Assembly (NCBI GenBank): GCA_977006965.1 | Contig: OZ345371.1 | Span: 1,984,001 to 2,048,000, forward strand | DNA length: 64,000 nucleotides | Origin: Phymatolithon calcareum | Taxonomy: Eukaryota > Rhodophyta > Florideophyceae > Hapalidiales | Direction: 5' to 3' | Shown here: positions 62,165 through 64,000 of the stretch, piece after piece | Layout of the letters: each line of letters opens with the position of its first letter | How positions within the stretch are numbered: the stretch's first letter is position 1 | Notes under the pieces: model-generated | Databases searched by the model: none | Seen by the model: the letters and a program-made list of their open reading frames with translations, nothing else | What the model was told of the DNA's origin: nothing | Translations under genes and position numbers: made by a program

Positions 62165-63260
62165 CGTTCAGTGGACAGGGGTGTACCACATGGCCCCCTC
62201 AGTCCGAATTTGTAGATCAATCTCATGGATGAGTTTTCCGAGCGGATGTTCCCGGTATCCTATTCCTAGACAACGTTCTGATGTAAGCGAAAACACTCAT
62301 GCTGGTAAGGGGTTTTGACTGGATTCTGTCTTAAGAAGATCTTCTTATTTTGTTGCTGTAACATGATTCAGTAGTGCACAAAACCCACATCTAGTCTCTT
62401 CCTAAAATCAGAGGAACAGCATGTGACATTAAAGCTCACGAAAAATATGCCGACCCACGTTCCGGAAGTCACGTATCTTGGAGTTTCCCGAGGTCCCACG
62501 AGAGTATCAGAAACGAAAATGCTACGACGCCTGAAGTATGCAAGGTCCAACATGTATGCGATACGCATACTTGGAATATTCAAGGAAGGGCTGACCATCC
62601 AAAATGCATCCAGGTGTACAAAGCACTACTCCAGCCACGCTGAGAATACGGAATGCATCTAATGCCATAGCCAAAAAACGTTCAGACCACCACAAGGAAG
62701 TTGAACAAACTTTCTTCAGCCGAGCATTCGGACGGATGGAAAGAGGAAGTACAGACAGATTCCGCATTATGTGCCGAATCCAAATACGGGAGATGCTTTC
62801 TTGCGAGATGCTGAGGAGGAAAATGGCGAAAGAAAAATGGGCTTTAGAAAATCCGCCTGAAAACTCAAACACCCAAGAGCTGCATTCTACAACGAATGAC
62901 ACTGTCCCAATGGATAACAGAGAAACTTGAGTTGAAGAAGTCAAACTAATTCAATAGAAACAATCTGCGGAAAAGCAAGACCTTCATTGAGTGCATGGAA
63001 AACGAAGAAGGTTTGTTCTGAAGTCAAAGCACGAGATGTTTAGTAAGACACGACGCGTACTGGCCGGGGCGCCCGCAGCGAACACTACAAGAAAACCGCG
63101 TAGGACATAGGATCGTTTAGGGCTCAAACTTTTCCACACAGACTATGACAGGCGGCAGGCTACAGGAGACTACACAATGGAAGGTACTGTAGAAACTGAA
63201 AACGCCTTGCCCGATTATTTGTGAGACTGTGCAGATTTTTAATAAACGTCAACTAGAAAA
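62165..63260 (+). pseudogene. L2-like LINE remnant, heavily degraded
   Basis: VDRGVPHGPLSPNL, then a stop and INLMDEFSERM, then ILFLDNVLM in place of FADDVLL. After an intrusive L1 piece (about 62300-62400) come VPEVTYLGVSRGP, FFSRAFGRMERGSTDRFRIM, CRIQIREMLSCEMLRRKMAKE and MENEEGLF with a stop at 63021. The 3' end is near 63245, TTGCCCGATTATTTGTGAG and TTTTTAATAAACG. The catalytic Asp pair is lost. Confidence 0.75.
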
Positions 63261-64000
63261 AGTTAACAAGATAAGTCTTATCCATACCCAAGTAACAACC
63301 GTGCTGTCGAATATCGAGCTCGCGACTTTCAACTGACCTCAATGCTGCCTCTCTGAGCAATTATGTGTTCTCCAGCTGAGCCGATAACACCATGATCAGG
63401 TCTTCAAATCGACCTGTTCACTACCGTAGGCTCATACAGTACATTATTAGTACGAGGTTCAATTTTATGAAGCACATTGGTCATCATTATCGAAGCAAAA
63501 TTTTATGTCAACAATATCCCCAGAATTGGGAACACCGGGGAAGCACAGCAGCCATTGGGCCCAAATAAACCAAATAAATGCCGGTCCAAATTACTGCCGT
63601 GCTCCCCCAGTGATCCCTGAAAAGAACAGAGAGCTTTTTTTGTTTAGCACATCATTTGCAACCAATGACAGATTGTAAAATAGAACCACTGTTGACCTCT
63701 TTTGGGTTACGTGTGCATTGTAACGGAACCTGCTCCCGCGCTTGCTTCCATTCCTGGGTATAGCAGTTACACTGATACCCCGTTTCGTGGCGATTGCGCG
63801 GCCTGATGCTGCAGACCGCTCGCTTATTCTGAGCGTTCGGCAAAGCTATCTATTATTGGCATGACTCTTTTCAATAGCGTAAAGCATGGGCACAACATAA
63901 AAAATGCAATATCTCAATTTACGGTGATCTTCTAAGACAAATCCAACGTCAAGGTACTAGCCCTATTTATAGTGGCATGAAACGTTCAAAAGGCAGCAAT
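63261..64000. other. No recognised gene; short hAT-like block
   Basis: 63537-63610 (GGGCCCAAATAAAC, GCCGGTCCAAATTACTG, GCTCCCCCAG) resembles 60898-60955 inside the hAT leader, suggesting a relic of a related element. Nothing else is recognisable. Confidence 0.4.

Overview
The window looks like nuclear DNA from a compact-gene, repeat-laden eukaryote, most plausibly a red alga (a florideophyte such as Chondrus would fit). That assignment is inference. The supporting evidence is: genes are short and mostly single-exon with occasional small GT-AG introns (67 and 109 bp); one gene encodes a plastid-type [2Fe-2S] ferredoxin with an N-terminal MF-type transit peptide; one encodes a hedgehog-type Hint domain; and most of the sequence is piled-up non-LTR retrotransposon debris. 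There are no prokaryotic operons, no tRNA or rRNA genes that I can see, and no CRISPR array.

Host-like genes: an unrecognised membrane protein with a Cys-rich stretch (1.1-2.7 kb); a Myb/SANT-like protein (6.6-7.8 kb); a MYND zinc-finger protein (12.6-13.4 kb); two tandem members of an apparently undescribed small basic family sharing a [VM]DFMRG...YI[SP]F motif (18-19.5 kb), a third member at 36.6 kb and a weak fourth at 50.5 kb; an LRR/F-box-like protein at 24.5 kb with a broken paralogous C-terminus at 28.6 kb; a spliced plastid ferredoxin-like gene at 31.9-32.4 kb; a Hint-domain gene with two lesions at 38.8-40.3 kb; a C-terminal fragment of a Fanzor (eukaryotic TnpB-like) protein at 41.1-41.4 kb; and a secreted GMC oxidoreductase at 41.6-43.2 kb.

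Mobile DNA: at least seven LINE 3'-end families can be told apart by their tails. They are named here L1 (CTT-repeat tail), L2 (GGGGCTTTTAAATAAAC), L3 (GGGCGTTTAATAAATTC), L4 (GGGAGCTTTTAAAATAAA), L5 (GGGCTTCTAAAATAAAA), L6 (GGGCTTTCAAATAAAC) and L7 (TACCTTCTCAATAAATC). Reverse transcriptase pieces lie at 4.1, 10.5, 26.2, 44.9, 51.6-53.8 and 62.2 kb. A SINE-like element shares the L1 tail and has clear target-site duplications (TSDs). DNA transposons include a complete hAT element with intact transposase (59.06-61.13 kb, 8-bp TSD), two identical 388-bp hAT-type MITEs, two copies of a 967-bp element with ~60-bp inverted repeats, and three piggyBac-like copies at 4.5-6.5 and 53.9-56.8 kb. Many are nested, so insertion order can be read directly: for example a SINE sits inside the L1 reverse transcriptase, an L1 tail inside an L4 LINE, the hAT inside an L1 copy, and a MITE inside the 967-bp element.

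The host genes show no obvious functional coupling; they are islands between transposon clusters.
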